Assembly: GCA_903884655.1 (NCBI GenBank)
Contig: CAISFO010000045.1
Span: forward strand, 62,001 to 126,000
Direction: 5' to 3'
Origin: an uncultured Holophagaceae bacterium
Lineage (GTDB): Bacteria; Acidobacteriota; Holophagae; Holophagales; Holophagaceae
DNA: 64,000 bases
Shown here: positions 17,672 to 26,708 of the stretch, piece after piece
How positions within the stretch are numbered: the first letter of the stretch is position 1
Layout of the letters: the number at the start of each line of letters is the position of its first letter
Position numbers and translations under genes: made by a program
The notes under the pieces: model-generated
Seen by the model: the letters and a program-made list of their open reading frames with translations, nothing else
Databases searched by the model: none
Told to the model about the DNA's origin: nothing

Positions 17672-18090
17672 CAGTGCGCGCTCGCTTCCCGGATGAGGAG
17701 GTAGAGCTTCCGAAGCTCGGTTTGCATGAGGGTGGAGGCAGCCTGGTAGTTGGTCTGGGTCCGGGCCAGGAGCATGTTTTCCCGATCCAGACTCACGTCA
17801 TTGCCATCGTTGCGTTCCGAATTGGGCAGGAGGGCGTCACTGCTGGGCGGAAGCGACAGGCTTGAGCTGCCCTGGAGGTGCAAGGGGTGGGTGGTGGAGA
17901 GGCCGATGGGCGAAACTTGCCGTGCAATCGCATCCTTCACGGCCGCCTCGAAACTGAAATCCCGGGTCCGGTAGCCCGGCGTGTCCAGGTTGGCCAGGTT
18001 GGAGGCAATGAGGGTCTGGCGCTTGGAGGCCAGCGTCAGGCTCACATCCATGGCCTGGATCATCGTGTTGCCGCTGGTCAGGTCGAACAT
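17671..18090 (-). CDS. flgB: Flagellar proximal rod protein FlgB
   Basis: First gene of the operon. Start at ATG 18090 gives 139 aa beginning MFDLTSGNTMIQAMDVSL; the frame is open for 98 codons upstream but that part is not FlgB-like and crosses the promoter region. Motifs: LIASNLANLDTPGYRTRDFSFE (rod D0 signature, about 28-49) and the C-terminal NMLLARTQTNYQAASTLM. Preceded by AGGGTG and, 51 nt further up, a sigma-54-type promoter. Confidence 0.94.
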   Translation of the reverse strand: MFDLTSGNTMIQAMDVSLTLASKRQTLIASNLANLDTPGYRTRDFSFEAAVKDAIARQVSPIGLSTTHPLHLQGSSSLSLPPSSDALLPNSERNDGNDVSLDRENMLLARTQTNYQAASTLMQTELRKLYLLIREASAH

Positions 18091-18140
18091 GGAACACCCT
18101 GCAGAATGGGCCGGGTGGATCCGGCTTCCCGGGAAAGGAA

Positions 18141-18155
18141 GCAGAGCCCGTGCCG
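18141..18155 (-). promoter_or_regulatory. Candidate sigma-54 promoter for flgB operon
   Basis: Reading the minus strand: CGGCACG-GGCT-CTGC. The invariant GG and GC are exactly 10 bases apart as sigma-54 requires; 6/7 of the -24 and 3/4 of the -12 consensus bases match. Predicted start of transcription about 40 nt before the flgB ATG. Confidence 0.5.
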
Positions 18156-18533
18156 AGTGCGCGGGGCCCGGGATGAAGTGGCAAGATTCACCTCGAAGAC
18201 GGGAGGTCCATGAAGGTAAGTTAAAAAAAATCAAGCACTTCCTTGTATTCCAATGAAACGGCTGTGCCAGTGATTCCAGTGAAGACGGAAATTCGGGCGA
18301 ACCGGTTGCGCTTGGGCTCGCCTCCGGCCGGGTGGAAGTCACCCTGGGGTAGCGTCGCCGGTCGCTGCGTTTTTCCGTCTGCATTGGTGGCTTCCGCGAC
18401 CGGGGCCCTTCTCGATGCCCCCGGCGGCTTGGCGGCGGTTCTTACAGGTTGCAAGCAAATTGGTCCCAGGGAACTCCCAGTTGCACCCCGGCAGGAGAGG
18501 CTTGCTACACTGGCCGCTCATCTCGAGGACTTC
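18156..18533. other. Divergent intergenic region between flgB and the STAS gene
   Basis: 378 bases with no convincing gene. It should contain the promoter of the STAS gene, but I see no clear -35/-10 pair. An A-rich tract lies at about 18222-18232; its purpose is unknown. An enhancer site for the sigma-54 activator of flgB could be here, but I cannot point to one. Confidence 0.4.
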
Positions 18534-18869
18534 ATGAAACTGACCACGCGCAAGCAGAACGGTGTCCTGATCCTCTACCCCGAAGGCAAGATCACCCTGG
18601 GTGATGGTGATCAGGAGCTCGGCGAGGCCGTCCGGACTTCGCTGACCAACGGGGAGCGGAAGATCATCATCAACTTCAGCAAGGTTAGCTACCTGGATTC
18701 CTCCGGTGTGGGCGAGCTGGTGGGCTGCTACACCTCCATCAAAGGAAAGGGTGGCGAGCTGCGCATCTGCGGCATGAGTGGCAAGATTTTCAGCCTCATC
18801 AAGATGACCAGCCTGCACTCTGTTTTCGAAGTCAAGGACACAGAGGAAGAAGCCCTCGCGGGTTTCTAG
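18534..18869 (+). CDS. STAS-domain protein (anti-sigma factor antagonist-like)
   Basis: 111-aa single-domain STAS protein of the SpoIIAA/RsbV type. Start chosen at ATG 18534 behind GAGGAC; 97 upstream codons are open but not protein-like. The phosphorylation segment is intact: INFSKVSYLDSSGVGELV, where the DSSG serine is the usual target of an anti-sigma kinase. Partner switching with an RsbW-like kinase is known for the family; no such partner is in the window. Only 4 nt separate it from the BamA-like gene, so the pair is probably cotranscribed. Confidence 0.88.
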   Translation: MKLTTRKQNGVLILYPEGKITLGDGDQELGEAVRTSLTNGERKIIINFSKVSYLDSSGVGELVGCYTSIKGKGGELRICGMSGKIFSLIKMTSLHSVFEVKDTEEEALAGF

Positions 18870-18873
18870 GTCG

Positions 18874-21800
18874 GTGCGTCTTCGCGCCGTCCCGGTTCTC
18901 GGCCTCCTGGCGCTGGCCAACCTCGGCGCCCAGGGGACCGCTTCCACACACATCCTGAACTCAGTCCAGATCCTTGGCGGGGATGAGGATGACCGTCGCT
19001 ATGCCTTGGCCGCCCTGGGGCTGAAGCCCGGACAGACGGTGGATGACAAGGCCTTTGAGCAGGCCCTGTCCGCAGTGCGGTTGGTGGACCGCTATCGTTC
19101 GGTGGCCGGTGTGCTTCGGCGGGATGGCTCCGCTGAATTGACCCTGGTCCCCCTGCTGCCCACGCTCTCCTGGCGCTGGGAAGGCGATCCGGTACCGACC
19201 TTCCTGAGGAAATCACTGCTTCCGGAACTCCACAAAGGGCAGCGCCTCGGGCCGCAACGCCAGGCGGTGCTGATCCGTCTCGCGGAACAGCGGTTGCGGG
19301 AAGGAGGCTACCCGGAAGCCAAGCTCACCCTGTCCCTGGAACAGGAAGGCAGGACCCTCCGGTTGGGGCTGGTCCTGGGACCCGCTGCCCTCATCCGGGA
19401 CATCCGACTGGCCGGGGATCCCGCGCCCTACACGCGTGAGTTCCTGTTGAAGACCGCGGGGCTGCGGCCGGGGGAATCCCTGTGGACGCCAGCGGTGGTG
19501 CGGGAAGCCCAGCGACGCTTGCGTCAACGCCTTGTCAAGGACCATCGGCTGGAGGGGTCCGTGCGACTGGAGCCTTCCAGTGAAGCCGGGGTCATGGTCC
19601 TGGAACTGCGCTCCGGTCCCAAAGTGGACCTTGATTCCAGGGGTCTGAACTGGTTTGGCTGGCTGTGGAACCAGCCCCGGCTTTCTGAATTCGTTCCACT
19701 GACGAAGGCCGAGCGCTATGCTCCGAGCCTCCTTGACGAGGGCGCGGGACGCATCACCACCTGGTTCCGCAACCAGGGTTATCCGGAAGTGAAGGTGACC
19801 TTTACCCGGGTGGTGACTGCCGGAACGGCGGAGCAGCCCGAGGCGGTGACGATCACCTACAAGATTGATCGGGGTCCGCGGCGCAACTTCGGGGTCATCC
19901 GGTTCGAAGGCAACCGCGAATTGCCAGAGGAGGAGCTGCAAAAGGCGGTGGCGCTCCCCAGGCGCTGGCTGGTGTTGCCCCCCCACGCCAAGGCCGAGGT
20001 CGTCAAGTCTCTGGAGGACCAAGTCACCGCGTTCTACCTCCAGCGCGGGTTCCCCGAGGTGCGGGTCCGGCGCCGAGTGGAGACCGTCGCGGATGGTTCA
20101 GTCGAGGTTCGTTTCATCATCCAGGAGGGACAGCGCCGGTTTCTCGAGGCGCTGCTGCTGGAGCTCCCTGCGGAACCGGGGTTCAAGCCCCAGGATCTCT
20201 CTCGGAGTCTGCTCCTGGCATTCACGGACCACACGAATCCGCAGCCGGGCACCTCGACCTACGAAACGGACCGACGGCACTTGAAGGGTTTTGCAGGCAC
20301 CCTGGAAACCACCCCTCAGGGGGCCCGGCTCAGTTTCAAGCCGCCCCTGCCTCTGGTTCGCAACGACCTGGCTCTGGTGGTATCGAACCTGCGCCAGCGG
20401 CTCTCCTCTGCCGGGGCGGCGAACCCCCTGGTGAAGCTGACCTACGAGGATGATGGCGCCCGTTCCATCGTGCGCATCCAGGTGCCCCCCCAGCCCCTGG
20501 ACCAGACTCGCCGCCTGGTGGTGCAGGGCAGTGACCGGACGCGGGCCAGGGCGGTACTGCGGGAAATGGAGCTGCCCCCGGGCGCGCCCCTGGATCCCGC
20601 CAAGCTTGATGAAGGGCAGATCCAGCTCGGTGGCCTTGGCGCCTTCCAGAGGGTGGACCTGCTCACCCTGAAGGACCTTCCTGGTCAGGAGGAACAACCC
20701 TGGCAGCGGGGCGATCTGGCCCTGCGCCTGGAAGAGCGGAGCCCCTGGGTGTTCTCGGAAGGCTTTGGCTACGACAACACGCAGGGATACCACTTCGGAT
20801 TGACCGCTCAGCGGCTCGATGTGGGCGGGATGGGCCGCGTGGTGGATGCCGGAGCCCGGGCCGGAGACCAGACGCTCAACAGCCCTGCGTTGCGCCGCGC
20901 CTTCCCGACCGGGACCATCAGCCGATCGGTGGACAGCTACAGTATCGGATACACCGATCCCTGGTTCCTGCCCAGTGCGCTTGATTCCTGGCTGGCCTCC
21001 CGCACCCGGTTCCATTTCGAGACGGCCTACATCGAGGAGGCCCAGGCGGCCTTCCTCGCGCACCGTCGCCGGGTCACGTCCAACCTCGAGTGGAAGCTCA
21101 GTCCAACCCAGGTGGTGCAATTGGGCTATCGGTTCGAGCGGGTGGAGGTCGCCCCCAATATCAATGGCAATAGCACCCAGCAGTACACCACCCAGGATCT
21201 CGTCCTCATCGCCCGGACGCCCGCCCGCAGCATCATCTCGGCCCCCTACCTCCAGCTGACGGTGGATCGGCGGGACCGGCCCTACGACCCCACTCAGGGC
21301 ACCTATTTCATGGGCCGACTGGAGCTGGCGAACCAGTTCTTCCTGACCTCCCCCAACAGCAGTTTCGTAAAACTGGACCTTCGGCACCAGTGGAACTGGC
21401 CCGTGGGCTTCCACGCCGAAAACGGTGTGGTGATGGCCAGCGTCCGTCTCGGTCTGGCCCGCCCCACCGCCCGTTCCGCCGAGGATCTGCCGTTGTCTGA
21501 GCGGTTCTTCGGCGGTGGCTCCTTTACGGTGCGGGGTGTGGAGCCGGACATGCTAGGGGTACTGGGTGCGGTCACCTCCGTCGATGGGACCACCACCCAG
21601 ATCATCCCCCTGGGCGGTCAGGGCCTGATCGTGGTCAACCTGGAATACCGGTTCCCCCTGTTCGGCTGGCAGTCCGTGTGGGGTGAAGTGTTCGTCGACT
21701 CCGGCCAGATCTACCGAAGCCTGTCCGCCGCCCGAGACCCCAGCACCAACGCCTCGCCTTTCCCCCCCTTACGGACCACGCCAGGGTTTGGGCTGATCCT

Positions 21801-21930
21801 CAAACTGGGGTTCCCCTTGAAGCTCGAATACGCCGCCGACTGGAAGCGCATCCTGGGGCTGCCGCGGACCCTGGAGGAAAAGGAAAGCCAGCTCAAGAGC
21901 CTGCTGATCTCCGCGGGGTTCCAGTTCTGA
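18874..21930 (+). CDS. BamA/TamA-like outer-membrane assembly protein (POTRA + beta-barrel)
   Basis: 1018-aa Omp85-superfamily protein. GTG start four bases after the STAS stop, then a signal peptide (residues 1-20, ending LGAQG). Several POTRA-like repeats follow: IRDIRLAGD (about 180), FGVIRFEGNRELPEEEL (about 340), and RLVVQGSDRTRARAVLREM (about 548), with a further weak one near the N-terminus. The C-terminal part (about 640-1018) is a D15-type 16-strand barrel, including the FGGGSFTVRGVEPDMLG loop-6 motif (VRG near 885) and a terminal aromatic (AGFQF). The usual BamA neighbours (skp, lpxD) are absent and the protein is longer than BamA (about 800 aa), so a TamA-like or lineage-specific role is as likely as BamA itself. 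Confidence 0.85.
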   Translation: MRLRAVPVLGLLALANLGAQGTASTHILNSVQILGGDEDDRRYALAALGLKPGQTVDDKAFEQALSAVRLVDRYRSVAGVLRRDGSAELTLVPLLPTLSWRWEGDPVPTFLRKSLLPELHKGQRLGPQRQAVLIRLAEQRLREGGYPEAKLTLSLEQEGRTLRLGLVLGPAALIRDIRLAGDPAPYTREFLLKTAGLRPGESLWTPAVVREAQRRLRQRLVKDHRLEGSVRLEPSSEAGVMVLELRSGPKVDLDSRGLNWFGWLWNQPRLSEFVPLTKAERYAPSLLDEGAGRITTWFRNQGYPEVKVTFTRVVTAGTAEQPEAVTITYKIDRGPRRNFGVIRFEGNRELPEEELQKAVALPRRWLVLPPHAKAEVVKSLEDQVTAFYLQRGFPEVRVRRRVETVADGSVEVRFIIQEGQRRFLEALLLELPAEPGFKPQDLSRSLLLAFTDHTNPQPGTSTYETDRRHLKGFAGTLETTPQGARLSFKPPLPLVRNDLALVVSNLRQRLSSAGAANPLVKLTYEDDGARSIVRIQVPPQPLDQTRRLVVQGSDRTRARAVLREMELPPGAPLDPAKLDEGQIQLGGLGAFQRVDLLTLKDLPGQEEQPWQRGDLALRLEERSPWVFSEGFGYDNTQGYHFGLTAQRLDVGGMGRVVDAGARAGDQTLNSPALRRAFPTGTISRSVDSYSIGYTDPWFLPSALDSWLASRTRFHFETAYIEEAQAAFLAHRRRVTSNLEWKLSPTQVVQLGYRFERVEVAPNINGNSTQQYTTQDLVLIARTPARSIISAPYLQLTVDRRDRPYDPTQGTYFMGRLELANQFFLTSPNSSFVKLDLRHQWNWPVGFHAENGVVMASVRLGLARPTARSAEDLPLSERFFGGGSFTVRGVEPDMLGVLGAVTSVDGTTTQIIPLGGQGLIVVNLEYRFPLFGWQSVWGEVFVDSGQIYRSLSAARDPSTNASPFPPLRTTPGFGLILKLGFPLKLEYAADWKRILGLPRTLEEKESQLKSLLISAGFQF

Positions 21931-22152
21931 CCCGACCACCTGGCCAACGGGAGGATAGGACGGAATCTGCGAAGCGGATGGCCGTCCGGTTCCGAAGCAG
22001 GAATGCAGGGCCGCTTTGCCGCAGGCGAAGCTTGAAAAGGATCGGTCCCAAGTCCGCCTGCGTCCGGCTGGGCCTGGACCTGGTTTGGTTGTCTTCAGGG
22101 AAGTTCTTGCTTCAAATACGGGCCGGGTCGTTCCAGGTGCTTGATGAGCCGA

Positions 22153-22344
22153 TTAGTCCATCAGCAATTGCTTGGTGTGGGCTCGATTCAGGAAGCTGAC
22201 AACCCTGGACAAGTCGGACATGGTCTTCGGAGTCGCGAAGTGGATGCAGTTGCCTTCCTGGTGGGCCAGGATTCCCTCTTCCTCTGCCAGTGCAAGGACC
22301 CTCGATCCTACGGCTTCAGTGGGAAAACGCTGAATGAGTTTCAC
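22153..22344 (-). CDS. Small hypothetical protein, 63 aa
   Basis: GTG start at 22344 with GGAG four bases upstream; 63 codons with normal usage and a balanced soluble composition. One or two amphipathic helices (TEAVGSRVLALAEEEG; TMSDLSRVVSFLNRAHT) and a single Cys; no signal peptide. I do not recognise a family. A sigma-28-like box (GCCGATAG) lies 28 nt upstream, which would tie it to the motility regulon if real. Convergent to nothing; downstream of the BamA-like gene on the other strand. Confidence 0.5.
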   Translation of the reverse strand: MKLIQRFPTEAVGSRVLALAEEEGILAHQEGNCIHFATPKTMSDLSRVVSFLNRAHTKQLLMD

Positions 22345-22371
22345 GGGACTCCGTTCTCGACCATAAAATAT

Positions 22372-22399
22372 CTATCGGCATTCTGAATTGCCTTGTATA
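22372..22399 (-). promoter_or_regulatory. Weak sigma-28-type promoter candidate
   Basis: Minus strand: TATA-N16-GCCGATAG, against TAAA-N15-GCCGATAA. The -10 matches 7 of 8, the -35 3 of 4, and the spacer is one base long. Lies upstream of the 63-aa gene with room for a leader and ribosome site. Confidence 0.3.
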
Positions 22400-22521
22400 T
22401 GACCATGATCACTAAATTATTTTCACAAATAAAAAACCCTCGAAATAATCCCCAAGGGGCCCGAGCTGGGGTCCGCATAATCCACGGCATGCTGCCCTCA
22501 AGCCCTAAGGCTTTCAGGCCA

Positions 22522-25500
22522 TCACCCCTTCATGAGCACATCAAGGTGCTGTTGCAGATCCCTGATGCCGAAGGGCTTGGAAAGCAGGATGACGAAGGGG
22601 TGGTCCCTGACCAAATCCAGGGCGGCCTGATCAGTCCGCCCAGTGGCAAGCAGGACCGGAACCACCGGCCGCAGGGCGCGGATGCGCGGCAGCGTACCAG
22701 CCCCGCCCAGTCCCGGCATGTTCATGTCCAGGATCACCACCTGGGGCCTCAGCCCGGCTTCCAGCAGCGCCAGGGCCTCTTCCCCACTGGACGCCGTCGT
22801 CACGCCGTGGCCCAGGGCCTCCAGGATGGCTTCCGTGGAGCTCTGGATGAGCTCATCGTCGTCTACGAGCAGCACGTCCAGCCCCCCTTGAGAGGGGAAC
22901 CTGTTTTCAATGCCTTCGAATTCCGGTGACTGGCTGGCGGGTTCGCAGGTAGGAAACCGCATGGCGACGCAGGTCCCCTTTCCCGGCGTGCTCTGCAGGA
23001 CCATCTGGCCCCGGTGGGCCTTCACGGTGCTGTAGACGATGGACAGTCCAAGTCCGGTGCCCTTGCCGACCTCCTTGGTGGTGAAGAAGGGGTCCAGGGC
23101 CCTGTCCATGACCTCCTGCGTCATGCCGCTGCTGGTGTCCTCCACAAAGACTTGGATCCAGTCTCTGTCCACATTCTGCGTGCGGAGGATGAGCGTGCCG
23201 CCCTGGGGCATCGCATCCATGGCATTGACGCAGAGGTTCATGAAGGCGTGGGTCAGGGCCGCGCCATCCCCGCGCATGGGCAGCAAGTCGATGGCCAGGT
23301 CCAGTTCCAGGCGAACCTTGGTCAGGGTGGTCCGCTCCAGCAGGCCGACTTCCTCCCGGAGAATCGCATTCAGGTCCAGTTCCCGGTCCTCGGCGGGGCT
23401 CTGCCGGGCGAAGCTCAGGAGGCTCTTGACCATCTTCCCGCCCCGATCGGCGGCCTTGTGGATGGTCTCGAACGCAGAATAAGCGGGGCCTCCCGGGGGT
23501 TGGCTCTCCAGATGGGCGGAGGCCAGCCCAAGGATGGCTCCGAGCACGTTGTTCATGTCGTGGGCCACGCCACTGGCCAGACTGCCGAGACTCTCCAGCT
23601 TCTGGGCCTGAAGGAGCTGAGCCTGCAGCCTTGCCCGCTCCTCTTCGGCCGCCTTGCGTTCGGTGATGTTCCGACCGATGCCGAGGACTCCGATGATTTC
23701 CCCGCCGCTGCCGAGGATGGGCGTCTTGATGGTCTCGAGGAACTCGATGTGCCCGTCCTCGGCGAAGAAGATCTCCTCCTCATTCAGGGTCGGTTTCCCC
23801 GCGTTCATCGCAATCTGGTCACGCTCCCTGAAGAAGTCCGCGAGCTCGCGATCGACGAAGTCGTAGTCGGTCTTCCCGACGATGTCTTCTTCCTTGGCAC
23901 CGAGGAACTGCTCGAAGCGCCGGTTGCACTCAAGGTAGACCCCCTTGGGGCTCTTCAGCCAGATGAGGTCGGGCAGGGTGTCGATCAGGGTGCGCAGCTG
24001 GGAGGTGCTCTTCTGCCGTGCTTCCTCGTCGAGCTTGCGCTTGGTGATGTCCTGGTTGATGCCGAGCATGCGCACCGGAACACCGCTCGAATCCCGGAGA
24101 ACCCTCGCCATGGCCTTGAGCCAGAGGGTGGTCCCATCCCAGTGTCGGACCCGGAACTCCGTATTGAAGGGAGCCTCACCCCTCAGGGCTGCTTCGCACT
24201 CGGCAATGGCGCGCTCCAGGTCTTCCGGGTGGAGGCCGTCCTTCCAGTCCTGCACCGTCCCGCGGACCTCGTCGCGAGAGGCACCATAGAGCGCGAACAT
24301 CCTGTCATCCCAGATCATGGTCCCGGCCAGGAGGTCCCAGTCCCAGATGCCCTGGCTGGCGGATTCCATGGCCAGGTGCATGCGCTGGTTGGTTTCTTTC
24401 AACAACTGCTCGGCCTGCTTCAGGTCGGTGATGTCCTGGACCACGCCGAAGACGGTGCTCCTATCAGCATCGAACTCCGCCACCGAATGGATGCTGCGCA
24501 CGTCGCCGTTGTCGGCCCGCCAGATGCGGTATTCAACGTTGTAGGGCAGGCCCTTCTCTAGCAGGGCCTTCAATGCCGTATCCAGATTGGGCCGATATTC
24601 GGGCAGGACCATGGTCTGAACATCGGTCAGAGCCATGATGTGTTGTGGCAGACCATAGATCTGATAGGCGCCTTCGGAGGCACTCAGGGTGCCATCGGTC
24701 AGACACAGTTCCCAATTGCCGAAGGAGGCCACCCTTTCGGCTTTCTGTAGCCGCGCTTGGCTGTCACGCAGAGCCGCTTCGGCCTCCTGGCGGCGGGCGT
24801 CAAGCTGGAGATGATCCAGTGCGTAGGAGATGTCTCCCGCCGCTTCCACCAGGAGGTCAATTTCATCCTGGCCGAACATGTCCTTTTCAGGGGCATAGAC
24901 CGACAGGGCCCCAACGACCTCGCCCCCCATGCTGATGGGGAAGGAACCGGAAGACGCGAACCCGGAATTGATGGCGGCTTGATGCCAAGGCTGGGAGTCC
25001 AAGGAACCAAGGAAGTCGTTGATGATGTAGGGACGCCCGGTGCGGATCGCTGAACCCGTCGCGCCACGGCCCAGGGGGGTGTCATCGCTCCGGATGCGCA
25101 ACCCTGCGAGGTAGTCGGTCTGGTCACCGTAGACACTCGCCACACCTACTTCATGGGTGACAGGATCGTTCCAGCCAATCCAGGCCATGCTGAACTTCCC
25201 GAATTCCACCATCACTTCGCAAATCTTGTTGAATAGGGCTTCCCGGGTGGGAGACCAGACAATGGCCTGGTTTACCTGGCTTAGAGCGGCGTACAGCCGG
25301 GTCATTCGTTCGAGGTGGAACTTCTGGTTGTGGGTCTCGGTGATGTCGTGGAAGACCACCAGAACGCTTCCCTCTGGACCCGGCTGCAAGGCCAGTTCCA
25401 GCCAAAGGGTGCCGCGGTTGGGCTGGGTTCGGGCCAGGACCCGCTTGCTGACCTGCACTCCGAAGCCAAGGACCACTTCACCCAACACTTCATCCAAAGG

Positions 25501-25671
25501 AGCGGCCAGGAGCTGGTCCCGGTCAAGGCCGAGGATCCGGACTGCAGCGGGATTGGCTTCAAGGCACAAACCTGAACGATCAACAAGAATCACGCCTTGA
25601 GGTTGGAGGGAAAACAGGGGGGTCCATCCCAGGCCGAGGGCGCGATCCGGTCCGGCTAGGGTGAGGTTCAT
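22522..25671 (-). CDS. Hybrid sensor histidine kinase with PAS/GAF sensors and C-terminal receiver
   Basis: About 1049 aa from ATG 25671; an in-frame TTG at 25698 is an alternative and neither has a clear ribosome site. No membrane segments, so it is cytoplasmic. Order: PAS (about 20-125), GAF (about 140-285, FSMAWIGWNDP), then three further PAS domains with PAC repeats (about 300-665). The HisKA H-box follows as SGVAHDMNNVLGAIL (about 700), then HATPase with NLCVNAMDAMPQGG (N box), DTSSGM (G1) and KGTGLGLSIV (G2). A CheY-like receiver ends the protein (LLVDDDE, phospho-acceptor in VVILDMNMPG, LLSKPFG). All catalytic residues are present. The N-box and GTGLGLSIV forms are those of hybrid kinases that self-control. 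Targets and signals are unknown; no output regulator is adjacent. Confidence 0.9.
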   Translation of the reverse strand: MNLTLAGPDRALGLGWTPLFSLQPQGVILVDRSGLCLEANPAAVRILGLDRDQLLAAPLDEVLGEVVLGFGVQVSKRVLARTQPNRGTLWLELALQPGPEGSVLVVFHDITETHNQKFHLERMTRLYAALSQVNQAIVWSPTREALFNKICEVMVEFGKFSMAWIGWNDPVTHEVGVASVYGDQTDYLAGLRIRSDDTPLGRGATGSAIRTGRPYIINDFLGSLDSQPWHQAAINSGFASSGSFPISMGGEVVGALSVYAPEKDMFGQDEIDLLVEAAGDISYALDHLQLDARRQEAEAALRDSQARLQKAERVASFGNWELCLTDGTLSASEGAYQIYGLPQHIMALTDVQTMVLPEYRPNLDTALKALLEKGLPYNVEYRIWRADNGDVRSIHSVAEFDADRSTVFGVVQDITDLKQAEQLLKETNQRMHLAMESASQGIWDWDLLAGTMIWDDRMFALYGASRDEVRGTVQDWKDGLHPEDLERAIAECEAALRGEAPFNTEFRVRHWDGTTLWLKAMARVLRDSSGVPVRMLGINQDITKRKLDEEARQKSTSQLRTLIDTLPDLIWLKSPKGVYLECNRRFEQFLGAKEEDIVGKTDYDFVDRELADFFRERDQIAMNAGKPTLNEEEIFFAEDGHIEFLETIKTPILGSGGEIIGVLGIGRNITERKAAEEERARLQAQLLQAQKLESLGSLASGVAHDMNNVLGAILGLASAHLESQPPGGPAYSAFETIHKAADRGGKMVKSLLSFARQSPAEDRELDLNAILREEVGLLERTTLTKVRLELDLAIDLLPMRGDGAALTHAFMNLCVNAMDAMPQGGTLILRTQNVDRDWIQVFVEDTSSGMTQEVMDRALDPFFTTKEVGKGTGLGLSIVYSTVKAHRGQMVLQSTPGKGTCVAMRFPTCEPASQSPEFEGIENRFPSQGGLDVLLVDDDELIQSSTEAILEALGHGVTTASSGEEALALLEAGLRPQVVILDMNMPGLGGAGTLPRIRALRPVVPVLLATGRTDQAALDLVRDHPFVILLSKPFGIRDLQQHLDVLMKG

Positions 25672-26002
25672 CGATGAATGTCCGGGATTGAGTTCCAAAG
25701 CGAACCAACCTTCGTCTACAAGGTGGAAATTGCTAAGAGGATATACCTATCCATTGTTGTCGAGCAGGGCGCTTTCCTCCAGAAATTAGTAGTGGGGCTG
25801 AGGGACGGAGTCGTCGGAAACCATCGCGACGTTCTTGAGCCTGCTCACGTAGGCAAGACCAACCCGAGGGCGAGGGGCGGGGCCTCGAATCAGCCTGGGT
25901 CCGGCTGGGCACGGGCCTGTACGACACCGTCCCTCCAGAAGAGGGCCTGCAGTGAGTGCCACCACCAGACGGAAGCGCTGATGAAGGAGGATAGGACCGC
26001 AT
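25672..26002. other. Gene-poor stretch between histidine kinase and hsdR remnant
   Basis: 330 bases. Holds the leader of the histidine kinase; I see no gene in either strand. The part near 25800-26000 is probably further decayed sequence of the restriction-gene remnant, but no recognisable protein motif survives. Confidence 0.4.
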
Positions 26003-26322
26003 CGCCAATGGCTGGTTTGTCCTCTGGCGCAGGATGGCGAAGTGGAATTCGTGCTCCAGTAGAAACTGTCGGACCTGAGCCTTGAACTTCTCGGGGTCGG
26101 TTCCGGCCATGAAGTCGCCGAGGTCAACCTCCTTGGGCACCCCAGCTCGACTTCGAAGTCGGGGTAGTGGATCTTCATCTGGACCCGCTCGATGAGCTTC
26201 ACGAGGCCCCAGAGCTTCAGCCTCACCTGCTCCAACATGGGCAGGCTGGTAACCTCCCACCAAAGATCGGAGGCCAGGTCCAGGAACTCTCTGGCGACCC
26301 AGCCCCTGACCAGAACGTGGCC
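26003..26322 (-). pseudogene. hsdR: Remnant of type I restriction enzyme R subunit (HsdR C-terminus), frameshifted
   Basis: Two minus-strand frames joined end to end give the well-known HsdR C-terminal sequence. The first (26322 to about 26143) reads DLWWEVTSLPMLEQV...LVKLIER...KIHYPDFEVELG. The second (about 26142 to 26003) reads VPKEVDLGDFMAGTDPEKFK, then FLLEHEFHFAI and TNQPL. Intact HsdR has WWEG-TLPMLE, LVKLIEK, YTDFEDE, GTDFE-FK and FL-HEDH at the same spacing. The break falls in a run of four G (26140-26143 on the opposite strand), where one lost G explains the shift. No start, no helicase domain and no hsdM or hsdS are present. Changes at conserved sites (YTDFEDE to YPDFEVE, HEDH to HEFH) also point to decay. 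Confidence 0.75.
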
Positions 26323-26444
26323 ATTAGTTTGTTGCGTTGAGGGCTGAGAATATGTTTGAGTATTTTAGTTCACACCGTTGGTATGCAAGTTTGTGTGTTT
26401 TGAATTTTATTAAATCAAACCACTATCATTAAATGGGAGGAGAT

Positions 26445-26708
26445 ATGAAAATTAAAATAATAATTTTATTATTATTCACAACAACAAATCTATGTATTGC
26501 GTCTGAAAAAATGACAAACAGTGATATTGTAAAATTAAATAGAGCTGGTCTAAGTGAAGCAACCATCGTTGAAATAATAAAGAAATCTAGTAATGATTTT
26601 GATCTATCGACGGATGCCATAATCGAACTAAAAAAAGAAAATGTATCAGAGATAATTATTAAAATAATGCTTGATACAAAAAAGACACCGTTGATCAAAA
26701 TACTGTAA
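26445..26708 (+). CDS. Secreted small protein, frame-0 part of a split AT-rich gene
   Basis: Start at ATG 26445 directly behind GGGAGGAGAT (another ATG four codons earlier lies in the ribosome site itself). 87 aa: signal peptide MKIKIIILLLFTTTNLCIAS, then one copy of a repeat type common in acidobacterial and other secreted proteins, MTNSDIVKLNRAGLSEATIV plus FDLSTDAIIELKKENVSEII. The strong A/T codon bias differs sharply from all neighbours, a sign of transfer. The frame stops eight codons after an A AAA AAG heptamer (26678-26684), and a -1 shift there continues into the next open frame. Function unknown. Confidence 0.7.
   Translation: MKIKIIILLLFTTTNLCIASEKMTNSDIVKLNRAGLSEATIVEIIKKSSNDFDLSTDAIIELKKENVSEIIIKIMLDTKKTPLIKIL
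26678..26684 (+). promoter_or_regulatory. A AAA AAG slippery heptamer: candidate -1 ribosomal frameshift site
   Basis: The heptamer is in the correct phase (…ACA AAA AAG…) for tandem -1 slippage, the same sequence used by E. coli dnaX. The zero frame ends at TAA 26706-26708, and the -1 frame is open from 26675 to 27169. I see no convincing stimulatory stem-loop downstream and no Shine-Dalgarno-like stimulator upstream, so a simple A-run indel or sequencing error remains possible. Confidence 0.5.

Noticed and set aside
25733..26263. The long minus-strand frame here as an intact gene
   Set aside because: Only about 45 of its 176 codons look like HsdR; the rest is out-of-frame or non-protein-like. 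It is part of the frameshifted remnant.
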